Positions 36,070 to 44,573 of a DNA stretch of 64,000 nt are shown piece by piece; within the stretch, counting starts at the first letter, position 1, and each line of letters opens with the position of its first letter. The notes below the pieces were generated by a model. It had not been told where the DNA came from. It saw only the letters and a program-made list of their open reading frames with translations, and ran no database searches. The stretch lies in contig NZ_PENW01000020.1 in NCBI RefSeq assembly GCF_003144405.1, positions 95,021 to 159,020 of the forward strand. Direction: 5' to 3'. The DNA is from Proteus cibi (GTDB taxonomy: Bacteria; Pseudomonadota; Gammaproteobacteria; Enterobacterales; Enterobacteriaceae). The translations under genes were made by a program, and so were the position numbers.

Positions 36070-36822
36070 ATGTTATTAAACGTTGAGAATATCACTCAGT
36101 ATTATACTCAAAAAAATAACACACTATTTGGTGAAAAAGTGAAGGTTATTGACTCACTCTCTTTTCATATTAATTCGAGTGAAGCTTTTGGTTTAGTGGG
36201 TGAAAGTGGCAGTGGTAAGAGCACGTTAGCGCGTTTAATTTGTGGATTAGAGTTACCTGATAGTGGTGCTATTTCTTTAAATAATAAGCCTGTTACAAAA
36301 CGACTTCATCGCCAAGGTATAATCAGTATTGTTTTTCAAGATTATATGACTTCTGTTAATCCGACATTAACAGTAGGCGAAATTATTGCTGAGCCAATTA
36401 AAATCATTAATCCAAGTATTCACCATCAAGCACTAAAAAAACTTATTTTTTCTTTTTTAGATAAAGTAGAATTACCTAAAAGTTGCTATTCACGTTATAT
36501 ATTTGAGCTGTCTGGAGGACAGGCTCAGCGGGTATGTTTATGCCGTGCATTAGCGTCCTATCCTAAACTTATTGTATTAGATGAAGCGCTTAGCTCTTTA
36601 GATATTCCAACTCAAGTTCAAATATTGGATTTATTAAAACAGTTAAAAGAAGGATCTACACTCTCTTATCTTTTTATTAGTCATGATATTCAAACAGTGG
36701 CTTATTTTTGCGATAGAGTGATGTTCTTTTTACAAGGTAAAAATATTGAATTATGTGAGATAAATAATTTAGGCAAGGTTTCTCATGATTATTCTAAAAA
36801 GCTTATTCAATCTGTTATTTAA
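36070..36822 (+). CDS. nikE: Nickel ABC transporter ATPase NikE
   Basis: A 250-residue ATPase with Walker A G-E-S-G-S-G-K-S-T, signature L-S-G-G-Q-A-Q-R and Walker B L-I-V-L-D-E-A. The Walker B glutamate context is D-E-A-L-S-S rather than D-E-P-T, as in E. coli NikE-type proteins. Last gene of the operon; AGAGGG precedes the ATG. No nikR gene is present next to it. Confidence 0.87.
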   Translation: MLLNVENITQYYTQKNNTLFGEKVKVIDSLSFHINSSEAFGLVGESGSGKSTLARLICGLELPDSGAISLNNKPVTKRLHRQGIISIVFQDYMTSVNPTLTVGEIIAEPIKIINPSIHHQALKKLIFSFLDKVELPKSCYSRYIFELSGGQAQRVCLCRALASYPKLIVLDEALSSLDIPTQVQILDLLKQLKEGSTLSYLFISHDIQTVAYFCDRVMFFLQGKNIELCEINNLGKVSHDYSKKLIQSVI

Positions 36823-36831
36823 TCAACAAAC

Positions 36832-36856
36832 AGCAATACCTTTAGGTATTACTGCT
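36832..36856. terminator. Weak bidirectional terminator between nikE and the small exported-protein gene
   Basis: AGCAATACC-TTTA-GGTATT(AC)TGCT forms a stem with a two-base bulge. On the minus strand it is followed by GTTTGTTG; on the plus strand by a poor T-run. Confidence 0.45.
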
Positions 36857-36869
36857 TGTCAAATTTCAT

Positions 36870-37298
36870 TTAGAGATTGTTCATTAAGTGTTCTTGAACT
36901 GCTTTGGCATCGTTCGCGGCATTGAAATCTATACCAAAATTCAGAGTGCCTTCTTTCAGTTCAATACTACGTGGTGTTGCTTTAGAGCAGGTAATATTCT
37001 GTATTTTTTCTTTTACGGTTTCTTGTGCTACTTTTGAGCTTTCACAAGTATTAATTACGCCTTTTAATCCTTCGCTACAATAACTATCAACACCTGTTGT
37101 TTTTAAATCATCAGCAGTAAATGCAGACCAATCAAAAGCGACTTTGATATTGGCATCACAGCTTTTATTTAAATCGACAATACGCGATTGAATATTGTCC
37201 TCGAATTTTTGTTGTAATTCTTTTTCAGCTAATGTCGCTGAAAAGGCTGAAGATGAAATAAAAAGTAAAGAAAGACTAATCGCAATATTTTTTAACAT
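36870..37298 (-). CDS. Small exported protein of unknown function
   Basis: A 142-residue protein from ATG 37298 (GGAG 10 bases upstream). Signal peptide about 1-20 (S-S-S-A-F-S-A). The mature part is helical at the N-terminus (E-L-Q-Q-K-F-E-D-N-I) and has four cysteines (around 47, 74, 84 and 104), which suggests periplasmic disulfides. I recognise no family. It is transcribed alone, divergent from the FGGY cluster. Confidence 0.7.
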   Translation of the reverse strand: MLKNIAISLSLLFISSSAFSATLAEKELQQKFEDNIQSRIVDLNKSCDANIKVAFDWSAFTADDLKTTGVDSYCSEGLKGVINTCESSKVAQETVKEKIQNITCSKATPRSIELKEGTLNFGIDFNAANDAKAVQEHLMNNL

Positions 37299-37513
37299 AA
37301 TTAAATGCTCCAAAAAAGAATATATAAATTTAAATTAACTTATTAAAAATAAAGTAATAGAGCGTTATAGCAATAGGAATATTATTGTTTTTCTTTTTTT
37401 CATTATTTTTGAATAATATCTCTTATTATTAGTGAGATATCTTTTAATAAAAAGGTGTTGATTATTGAGATATTACTATTTTTATAAGTGTTCTTACTTA
37501 ATTTATTAATTAA

Positions 37514-37539
37514 ATGTTCGTTAGTTTCATAACGAACAT
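37514..37539. promoter_or_regulatory. Perfect inverted repeat with GlpR-like half-sites
   Basis: ATGTTCGTTA-GTTTCA-TAACGAACAT: 10-bp arms, 6-base spacer. Each arm matches the half-site of the GlpR/DeoR-type operator (ATGTTCG...CGAACAT), but the spacing is wider than in glp operators. The regulator is unknown. Confidence 0.45.
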
Positions 37540-37681
37540 AATCGATTCAGTACCGCATTTAAATAATGCATAAAGCCAAATAAATAAATTGCCAACAAAA
37601 TCATAGTGTTAAATTATCAATGTAGATCTGCATCACAAACCAATCTTATTGTGATTGTTTTTTCGTCATGCTCGAATTAAC

Positions 37682-37701
37682 TTGCTAACTCGAAGTAGCA
37701 A
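37682..37701. promoter_or_regulatory. LacI-family operator upstream of the FGGY kinase gene
   Basis: TTGCTA-AC-TCGA-AG-TAGCAA is a palindrome with a central CG, the usual LacI/GalR layout, 16 of 20 positions symmetric. It lies 36 bases before the kinase start. The likely ligand is the LacI-type protein encoded at the end of the cluster (46146-47150). Inferred. Confidence 0.6.
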
Positions 37702-37737
37702 AAATTAGCATAGTGTTAGCAAATGATGAGGGTTCGC

Positions 37738-39324
37738 ATGGAACAACAATATTTTATTGGCGTTGATGTTGGCTCAGCCAGTGTCCGTGCAGCGGTATTT
37801 GATAGCAATGGAAAGCGTTTGGGCTTTTCTGTCCGCCCTATTGCTCAATTCCGCCCAAAAACGGATTTCGTTGAGCAATCGTCTACCGATATTTGGCAGC
37901 AGGTTTGCACTACTGTAAAAGAGTCGGTGGCGTTATCTGCGATTGATCCTATCCATGTGAAATCTATTGGTTTTGATGCCACTTGTTCTTTAGTTGCTGT
38001 AGATAAGGACGGTAAAGGGCTTTCTGTTTCACCTAGCGGTAATGCGGAACAAGATATCATCATGTGGATGGATCACCGTGCTGTACAAGAAACGGTTACG
38101 ATCAATCTGACCAATGATCCTTCACTGCGATATGTCGGCGGTGAAGTGAGTATTGAAATGGAATTGCCAAAAATTCTGTGGTTAAAAAATCATTATCCAG
38201 AACGTTATCAAAACGTATGGCGATTTTTTGATTTAGCTGACTTTTTAGTTTGGAAAGCAACATCAGGGGATGTAGCAAGTACCTGTACATTAACCTGTAA
38301 ATGGAACTATTTAGCACATCAGGGGCAATTTAGTGAGAGCTTGTTAGCCGATGTAGGTTTGGATGAATTATTAGAAAAAGTACCACAAACCATCCTTGCG
38401 TTAGGCGAACAAGCGGGTTGTTTAGATGAGTCGGTTGCCAATGCGTTTGGCTTGCACACGGGTGTCATTGTTGCTTCAGGCATTATTGACGCACATGCAG
38501 GTGGTTTGGCATTAACGGCATCACAACCTGAAGGGAGTTTGGCAATTATCAGTGGCACATCTAACTGCCACATGATCGTAAGCCAATATCCCATTATGGT
38601 GCCCGGTGTTTGGGGACCTTATTTTGGCGCGATGCTACCCGACTTATGGCTAAACGAAGGCGGTCAAAGTGCTGCGGGTGCATTAGTCGAGTGGTCTATT
38701 CGCCGTCATGAGTCATGGGCTGAATTAGAGCAAGAAGCGAATGAAAAAGGGGTGAATTACTACGCCTTATTAAACGAAGCTGTCGCTGAATTAGAAGAGA
38801 ATGAACAATATCCAACTGCACAGTTTCATGTTTTAGCTGACCATCATGGTAATCGCTCTCCGCGTGCCAATCCTGCAGCAAAAGGTATGGTGAGTGGGTT
38901 AACGCTTGAAAGCGGTCGAGTTGCATTGGCTCGTTATTACCTAGCGACATTGCAATCTATTGCTTATGGCACACGCCATATTATCGACACACTTGAAGAT
39001 GCTGGACATCAAATCAATCGCATCGTGATGTGTGGTGGCGCAACGAAGAATCCATTGTGGCTACGCGAATACGCCAATGCGACAGGTCGTGAAATTCATT
39101 TAGCGCAAGAAGAAGATGCGGTGAATTTAGGGGCCGCCTTATTAGGTGCCGTAGCGTGTAAAGCCTTTGATGATTTCTCTAAAGCTGCCAGCGCAATGGT
39201 ACGAGAAGGTGGCATTATCACACCAGATAGCGACACGTTTGCCTTCCATCAGGCTAAATATCAAGTCTATTTGCAGATGTATCAAGATCAGCAGCGTTAT
39301 AACGAAATGATGTCAGATTGTTGA
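37738..39324 (+). CDS. FGGY-family pentulose/sugar kinase
   Basis: A 528-residue FGGY kinase. N-terminal phosphate-binding strand I-G-V-D-V-G-S-A-S-V-R-A-A-V-F-D; I-I-M-W-M-D-H-R-A; I-I-S-G-T-S-N-C-H-M; G-G-Q-S-A-A-G; C-terminal I-V-M-C-G-G-A-T-K-N-P-L-W. The pattern fits the D-ribulokinase-like group (AraB/FGGY, YDR109C). It should phosphorylate a ketose made by the next gene product. GAGGG before 37738 decides this start over ATG 37723 or 37726. First gene of the catabolic cluster. Confidence 0.85.
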   Translation: MEQQYFIGVDVGSASVRAAVFDSNGKRLGFSVRPIAQFRPKTDFVEQSSTDIWQQVCTTVKESVALSAIDPIHVKSIGFDATCSLVAVDKDGKGLSVSPSGNAEQDIIMWMDHRAVQETVTINLTNDPSLRYVGGEVSIEMELPKILWLKNHYPERYQNVWRFFDLADFLVWKATSGDVASTCTLTCKWNYLAHQGQFSESLLADVGLDELLEKVPQTILALGEQAGCLDESVANAFGLHTGVIVASGIIDAHAGGLALTASQPEGSLAIISGTSNCHMIVSQYPIMVPGVWGPYFGAMLPDLWLNEGGQSAAGALVEWSIRRHESWAELEQEANEKGVNYYALLNEAVAELEENEQYPTAQFHVLADHHGNRSPRANPAAKGMVSGLTLESGRVALARYYLATLQSIAYGTRHIIDTLEDAGHQINRIVMCGGATKNPLWLREYANATGREIHLAQEEDAVNLGAALLGAVACKAFDDFSKAASAMVREGGIITPDSDTFAFHQAKYQVYLQMYQDQQRYNEMMSDC

Positions 39325-39374
39325 CCACTAATTTTTCCGATTATGAACCGAGTTTACCTTACCAGGGATATCTT

Positions 39375-41021
39375 ATGTTGAACTTAAATCTACCAAAATT
39401 ACCAACAACCATCACAGCAGGTCCGAAAGAGATCCTGATGGTCACCAACGCAGACTTACGCGAGCCTGCAAACGTAACGTGCTGGCCTGTACAGAAAAAA
39501 TTTGAAGATAAACTGGCGGCAGCATTAGAAGCTCAAGGTTACAAAATGAAGCGTGCTCATGAAATTAATGAAGCTCGTGGTCATGGTTTTATCAGTAGTC
39601 AGCGTGAAGGTTGCGATATGTTTGCGGCAATCGATCCTGATGCTCCGGTTATTGTGTTATTAACCGCATGGCAATATTCACACCATATTGCCTCTTCCTT
39701 AGCACACCATCGTGGCCCTATTTTACTGCTGGCTAACTTTGATGGTACATGGCCGGGTTTGGTCGGCATGTTGTGTTTAGCGGGAACAATGACCAGTTTA
39801 GGTAAAAATTATTCACGTTTATGGTCAGAAACGTTTGATGATGAATTCTTTGTAGATGGCTTAGCGACTTGGTTGAAATATGGTTATGTAAATCATAAGC
39901 TTAGCTATCTTACGGATGTTGCGCCAACACACAGGGTAATGGCGACAGAAGCTGGCGAAGTGGGTCGTAAAGTCGGCGAATACATAATTAAAAATAAAGA
40001 AATAATTGGTTTGTTCGATACATTCTGTATGGGAATGATTAACGGGGTCTTCCCACAACAGGCAATGATCAATATTGGTATGCCAATTGAATCCCTTTCT
40101 CAATCTGCGTTACTGGTCGAAATGGCGAAAGTACCGACAGAATTAAGAGAGGCATGTTTACAGTGGTACGAAGATAACGGGATGACGTTTATGTTTGGTC
40201 AAGATGACAAAACTGAACTCACTCGTGAACAAGTGATGGAGCAGTGCGCCATGATGATTGCAATGGCGCGTTTCGTAAAACGTTTTGGTTTAACTGCGGT
40301 GGGTGTGCAATATCAGCAGGGCTTAAAAGATTGTTGCCCAGCGTCTGACTTTGCTGAAGGTGCGATTGGTTCAACGGCGCGTTTCCCACTGCCAGATGAA
40401 AACGGCGAAATTATCTGCCCTAACACGCCAATTCCTTGTATCAACGAAGTGGATATGGGGACGGCTATTCCTCAAACGATGTTATGGCGTTTATTAACAT
40501 CATTAGGATTACCGGCTGAAACCACACTACATGATATTCGTTGGGGTAGTGAGTATGAAGGAACATTCTACTGGGATATGGAAATTTCAGGCTCAGTTCC
40601 TTTTGAACACCTCAAAGGTGGCCTAAAAGGTGCAACAGGTTATCGCCAGCCTCCGATGTTCTTCCCTAAAGGGGGATCAACCATTACCGGTCAAGGCAAA
40701 GCAGGACGTCTGTTATGGGGTCGTGCGCACTATGAAGGTACTGATGTGATTATGCATATTGGTACAGGCGTGGCTGTGGAGTTACCTGAAGCAGAATTTG
40801 AACGTCGCCGTAGAGCAACTAACTACGAATGGCCATTATTGAACTGTACGTTAGATGGCGTAACGCGTGATGACCTTATGGCGGGACATCAAAGTAACCA
40901 CATTACGGTGGCTTATGTTGATGAAGATAAATTGGCGTTTGTGCTAAAAGCATTCGTTGCTCAAGCATTGACTCAAGGTATCCAAGTGAAAGTGGCAGGC
41001 GATGCCATTAACTTACTGTAA
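39375..41021 (+). CDS. L-fucose/L-arabinose-isomerase-like protein
   Basis: A 548-residue protein of the fucose isomerase fold, by its overall layout (R-G-H-G-F-I-S, Y-S-H-H-I-A-S, L-L-A-N-F-D-G-T-W-P-G, E-V-G-R-K, D-T-F-C-M-G-M). Substrate unknown. The start M-L-N-L-N-L at 39375 has AGGG 8 bases upstream; an in-frame start at 39318 overlaps the kinase and adds 19 residues with little support. Probable role: aldose-ketose step before the FGGY kinase. Confidence 0.75.
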   Translation: MLNLNLPKLPTTITAGPKEILMVTNADLREPANVTCWPVQKKFEDKLAAALEAQGYKMKRAHEINEARGHGFISSQREGCDMFAAIDPDAPVIVLLTAWQYSHHIASSLAHHRGPILLLANFDGTWPGLVGMLCLAGTMTSLGKNYSRLWSETFDDEFFVDGLATWLKYGYVNHKLSYLTDVAPTHRVMATEAGEVGRKVGEYIIKNKEIIGLFDTFCMGMINGVFPQQAMINIGMPIESLSQSALLVEMAKVPTELREACLQWYEDNGMTFMFGQDDKTELTREQVMEQCAMMIAMARFVKRFGLTAVGVQYQQGLKDCCPASDFAEGAIGSTARFPLPDENGEIICPNTPIPCINEVDMGTAIPQTMLWRLLTSLGLPAETTLHDIRWGSEYEGTFYWDMEISGSVPFEHLKGGLKGATGYRQPPMFFPKGGSTITGQGKAGRLLWGRAHYEGTDVIMHIGTGVAVELPEAEFERRRRATNYEWPLLNCTLDGVTRDDLMAGHQSNHITVAYVDEDKLAFVLKAFVAQALTQGIQVKVAGDAINLL

Positions 41022-41031
41022 GGAATTGATG

Positions 41032-41961
41032 ATGAGTCAGCAAAAATACGTCGGTGTTTGGCCTGTTATGCTAACCCCTTTTGATGCCAAAGGGGAGATT
41101 GATTGGGCGTCATTAGAGCGTCTTGTAGATTGGTATATCGATTCTGGTGTACATGGACTCTTTGCCGCTTGTCAATCAAGCGAAATGTTCTATTTAAGTG
41201 ATGAAGAAACGCAAGCACTTACCCGTTTTATCGTTGAAAAAGCAGATGGAAGAGTACCTGTCGTTGCTTCTGGTCATACTGCAACCGCATTAAGTCAGCA
41301 AAAAGAACAATTGCAGGCAATGGCGGGTACAGGTGTCGATGGCGTCATTATGATCAGTAATCGCTTGGCTCTTGTTGGTGAGTCGGATGATAAAGCACTG
41401 GAAACACTGCAAGTCTTAACCAATGTAGTACCAAAAGAGATTGATTTGGGGATCTATGAATGCCCTTATCCTTACAAACGCTTGTTATCTGAAGAAATTG
41501 TCGAGTGGTGTGCACAAAGTAATCGCTTTACCTTTATCAAAGATACCTGTTGTTCTCTTCCGATGATAGAACGTCGTTTGGCATTATCAAAAGGAACTCG
41601 CTTGCATCTTGCAAACGCCAACAGTCAAACGCTATTAGCTTCATTCCAAGCAGGATGTCAGGCATATAGCGGTGTTATGGCAAACTTCCATCCAGAGCTT
41701 TATGTTTGGCTTTATGAAAATTGGAAAGATAAACCAGAGCAGGCTGCGGTGTTAGCAGATTATTTATCAACAGCAGCGATGACCGAAACGCTGGATTATC
41801 CAGCATGCGCTAAATATCATCAGCGCCTGATTGGTAACTTCAGCACACTGGTTTGCCGTTCCCGTAACAGCAGTCAGTTTGAAAACTCATTTTTCCCTTC
41901 TGCCGTCAATAGCATGACAGCATTGGGTGAGAATATGAAGAAGTGGCTTTCGTTAGATTAA
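41032..41961 (+). CDS. DapA/NanA-family aldolase
   Basis: A 309-residue TIM-barrel lyase of the dihydrodipicolinate synthase/N-acetylneuraminate lyase family. Features: G-V-W-P-V-M-L-T-P-F at the N-terminus, G-V-H-G-L-F-A-A-C-Q-S-S-E (phosphate/carboxylate loop), Y-E-C-P-Y-P-Y and the Schiff-base lysine in F-I-K-D-T-C-C. It would split or make a 2-keto acid. The usual E-x-x-x-L-T loop is altered (C-Q-S-S-E-M), so it is not classical DapA or NanA. ATG 41032 is favoured by AGGA spacing over 41029. Confidence 0.8.
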   Translation: MSQQKYVGVWPVMLTPFDAKGEIDWASLERLVDWYIDSGVHGLFAACQSSEMFYLSDEETQALTRFIVEKADGRVPVVASGHTATALSQQKEQLQAMAGTGVDGVIMISNRLALVGESDDKALETLQVLTNVVPKEIDLGIYECPYPYKRLLSEEIVEWCAQSNRFTFIKDTCCSLPMIERRLALSKGTRLHLANANSQTLLASFQAGCQAYSGVMANFHPELYVWLYENWKDKPEQAAVLADYLSTAAMTETLDYPACAKYHQRLIGNFSTLVCRSRNSSQFENSFFPSAVNSMTALGENMKKWLSLD

Positions 41962-41983
41962 TTTAGGACACAGGAGTAGGAAT

Positions 41984-43036
41984 ATGCCTTTCGTGATGAA
42001 GGAAACCCAGTTTGTGCTTGATAATGCACATTCACTTTTTAATCACTGCCATGCTTCAACGATTGTGCGTGTGCCTAACTCTGAGCGTTTGTTAACCGCT
42101 TTTTTCGCTGGTGATAAAGAAGGTAGCGGTAATACCGCTATCTGGCTAGTGATGAAAGAGGGTGATCATTGGCAACATGCTCAACCTGTTGTTAAAAATC
42201 CGGGTGTTGCGCACTGGAATCCAGTTTTACATGTTGACCCATCAACAGGTAATATCTGGCTGTTTTATAAAACGGGTCCCGACGTACATAGTTGGACGAC
42301 CCAATACGTTATCTCGAAGGATGGCGGAAATAGCTGGAGTTTACCGAGTGAATTGGTTTCTGGTGATGTAGCACCTAGAGGTCCTGTGAAAAATAAAGTG
42401 TTAGTGATGTCGAACGGCGAGTGGTTGGCACCGGGATCGGTTGAGGATGACCAATTCTGGGATGCGTTTGTTGATATTTCGAGTGACAACGGTCAACACT
42501 GGTTGCGAGTAGATATTCCCATTGAACATCATAAAGGTGAACAAGCGGAACATGAAATCTGGCAAGGTTTAAAGGACGATGCCTTATGGGAGACTGATCT
42601 ACAACGCGTTTTTCAATGGGATGGCGTGATACAGCCAACACTATGGGAATCCCAGCCTGGGCATGTGCATGCCATGATGCGGAGTACGCGCGGTACTATT
42701 TATCGTAGCGATTCAACGGATTATGGGCGCAATTGGTGTCCGGCTTATGCAACAATATTACCAAATAATAATAGCGGCATTGATGTCGTCTCCTTCGCAG
42801 ATGGTCAACTGGCATTGGTGTATAACCCGAATTCAGGTAACTGGAGCCGTCGTTATCCCATCTCTGTCAGTCTTTCATCCGATAATGGCAGTACTTGGTC
42901 TGAACCATTCGATTTACTCGATGGGGAAGGCGAATTTTCATATCCGGCTATTATTGCTGAAAACAATACCCTACACGTGACCTTTACTTGGAATCGAAAA
43001 AACATTGTTTATCAGCAATTAATGGCTACTCAATAA
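41984..43036 (+). CDS. BNR-repeat (sialidase-like) protein, cytoplasmic
   Basis: A 350-residue six-bladed beta-propeller candidate with Asp-box motifs S-K-D-G-G-N-S-W-S, S-S-D-N-G-Q-H-W and S-S-D-N-G-S-T-W-S. It has no signal peptide, so it acts in the cytoplasm after uptake. BNR_2-type proteins include sialidases and unrelated glycosidases or lyases; the usual sialidase arginine triad cannot be confirmed by eye. It probably releases or opens an imported carboxylated saccharide for the neighbouring enzymes. Confidence 0.78.
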   Translation: MPFVMKETQFVLDNAHSLFNHCHASTIVRVPNSERLLTAFFAGDKEGSGNTAIWLVMKEGDHWQHAQPVVKNPGVAHWNPVLHVDPSTGNIWLFYKTGPDVHSWTTQYVISKDGGNSWSLPSELVSGDVAPRGPVKNKVLVMSNGEWLAPGSVEDDQFWDAFVDISSDNGQHWLRVDIPIEHHKGEQAEHEIWQGLKDDALWETDLQRVFQWDGVIQPTLWESQPGHVHAMMRSTRGTIYRSDSTDYGRNWCPAYATILPNNNSGIDVVSFADGQLALVYNPNSGNWSRRYPISVSLSSDNGSTWSEPFDLLDGEGEFSYPAIIAENNTLHVTFTWNRKNIVYQQLMATQ

Positions 43037-43056
43037 AAATGTGGAGAAAGGGTTTT

Positions 43057-44031
43057 ATGAAAAAGAGTCTACTCGCAGCGTTGGCGATTACGATGACACT
43101 GGGCATGGGGAATGCAGTCGCCCAACAGTTAACGTATCCTACAAAAAATATTGATGTTGTCATTCCGAAAAACCCAGGTGGTGGTACTGATACTTCTGCA
43201 CGTACTATCATTGAATTTGCAAAAGATGTGATGCCAGCTGGACGTATTTTCGTTCCGGTGAATAAGCCTGCTGGTAATGGTTTAACGGGTCTAATTGAAG
43301 TGGCTAATGCGCGTCCAGATGGCACAAAATTAGTCATGACAACGGTTGAATTGGCGATGTTCCCACACCAAGGAAAATCACCTGTTACTTATAAAGACTT
43401 CACCCCAATCGCAACCACTATCGCTGATCCTGTGGTGTTAGTGGTTAATGCAGAATCACCTTACACCACGTTACAAGAGTTTATCGATGGCGCGAAAGCG
43501 AATCCGGGTAAACTGAAAGTCGGTAACTCAGGTATGGGGGCTATTTATCACTTAGCGGGTGTTAATATCGAACGTACCACGGGTACTAAATTTAACCATA
43601 TCCCTTATAACGAAGGTACAGGCCCTTCAATCGCGGCTTTAGTGGGTAACCACATTGATGGCGTATTAACGACTCCAGGTGCGGTTAAGTCTCAAGTTGA
43701 TGCCGGTATTCTGCGTGTTCTTGGTGTCATGGATGAACGTCGCTTCCCATTATTCCCAGCGGTACCTACTTTCAAAGAAGCATTGAAATTAGACACTAAC
43801 GTGAAAATGCGTGCTTGGGCTGTATTAGCAACAACTGCGAATGTACCTGATAACGTGAAGAAAGAGTTAGTCGGTGCATTCTCTGAAGTGGTTCAAAAAC
43901 CTGAATATCAAGAAGCACTGAAAAAACAAGGTATTATGCCTGTATTCATCACTGGTGACGATGCTTACCAAATGATGAAAGAAGACCACGAGATGTACGC
44001 TGAGTTAATTTCAACAACCCTGAAAAAATAA
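43057..44031 (+). CDS. Tripartite tricarboxylate transporter, binding protein (TctC/Bug family)
   Basis: A 324-residue periplasmic binding protein with signal peptide (about 1-22, ends A-V-A). Features: Y-P-T-K-N-I-D-V-V-I-P-K-N-P-G-G-G-T-D-T-S-A, typical of TctC. These proteins bind carboxylates. The start is set by AAAGGG. It is 20 bases after the BNR gene. An internal in-frame start at 42988 would lie inside the BNR gene and is rejected. Confidence 0.88.
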   Translation: MKKSLLAALAITMTLGMGNAVAQQLTYPTKNIDVVIPKNPGGGTDTSARTIIEFAKDVMPAGRIFVPVNKPAGNGLTGLIEVANARPDGTKLVMTTVELAMFPHQGKSPVTYKDFTPIATTIADPVVLVVNAESPYTTLQEFIDGAKANPGKLKVGNSGMGAIYHLAGVNIERTTGTKFNHIPYNEGTGPSIAALVGNHIDGVLTTPGAVKSQVDAGILRVLGVMDERRFPLFPAVPTFKEALKLDTNVKMRAWAVLATTANVPDNVKKELVGAFSEVVQKPEYQEALKKQGIMPVFITGDDAYQMMKEDHEMYAELISTTLKK

Positions 44032-44051
44032 CTTTTCTATTATTATAAACC

Positions 44052-44077
44052 ACCCTACCTGTTATGGCAGGTAGGGT
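44052..44077 (+). other. Intercistronic stem-loop after tctC
   Basis: ACCCTACCTG and CAGGTAGGGT pair perfectly (10 bp) around TTATGG. No T-run follows. It could protect the abundant tctC mRNA from 3' decay, raising binding protein over TctB/TctA. Confidence 0.6.
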
Positions 44078-44092
44078 CGGGGAGATCCCGAC
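44076..44092 (+). promoter_or_regulatory. Hairpin covering the tctB ribosome site
   Basis: GTCGGG-GAGAT-CCCGAC forms a 6-bp hairpin. The GGGGAG ribosome site spans its 5' arm and loop, and the 3' arm touches the ATG at 44093. It shares bases 44076-44077 with the first stem, so the two structures compete at the edge. It would lower TctB initiation. Confidence 0.5.
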
Positions 44093-44554
44093 ATGACAAA
44101 AATCAATACAATCATCGGTGCGATTTCAGTGGCTTTCGGGGCACTTATTATCTATCTCTCCCGTGATATGAGCATGTTTGATGATTATGGTGTGCCTGGG
44201 GAGCGTTTTTGGCCTTATGGTCTTGCCATCTTATTTATTTTACTGGGGATTTTTCAATGGATCGGTGTTGTGGTTGATAAAATCAAACACGTACATAAGT
44301 CTGTTGACCTGAGTTCTACCGCCGTTAAACGCGCTTATGGTTTAGGCCTCTTTATGTTGGTCTATGCCACTGGTCTGCACTTTTTTGGCTTTATTATTCC
44401 GTCACTGCTTCTTATCCCGATCATTATGTGGCTGATGAATGAAAGAAAACCTATTGCACTGGTTGTTATTCCGGTCGTAATGGTCGCCGCCGTTTATGTC
44501 TTCTTTGACATTATCTTTAATTCACCTCTGCCAACCTCCGTCTTTTTTGAGTAA
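44093..44554 (+). CDS. TctB-family small membrane subunit
   Basis: A 153-residue protein with four hydrophobic spans and the start I-N-T-I-I-G-A-I-S-V-A-F-G-A-L-I. It matches the small subunit of the tripartite tricarboxylate transporter. It is 61 bases after tctC and 19 bases before tctA. Confidence 0.82.
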   Translation: MTKINTIIGAISVAFGALIIYLSRDMSMFDDYGVPGERFWPYGLAILFILLGIFQWIGVVVDKIKHVHKSVDLSSTAVKRAYGLGLFMLVYATGLHFFGFIIPSLLLIPIIMWLMNERKPIALVVIPVVMVAAVYVFFDIIFNSPLPTSVFFE

Positions 44555-44573
44555 GCGGTAAAGGAGCTTTGAG

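Larger units (their letters stand above)
37299..37737. other. Divergent regulatory region upstream of the FGGY/Tct cluster
   Basis: 439 bases with no gene. It is very AT-rich on the left. It holds a perfect 10-bp inverted repeat (37514-37539), a 7-bp one ATCACAA-N10-TTGTGAT (37632-37655), and a LacI-type operator (37682-37701) close to the kinase start. The pair TTGCTAAC (37682-37689) and GTTAGCAA (37715-37722) gives a further half-site. Confidence 0.6.

Noticed and set aside
41032-41961. N-acetylneuraminate lyase NanA
   Set aside because: The phosphate/carboxylate loop differs from NanA and no nanK, nanE or nanT is present.
41984-43036. Secreted sialidase (virulence NanH)
   Set aside because: No signal peptide, and the gene lies inside a catabolic operon. 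It is treated as a cytoplasmic BNR protein.
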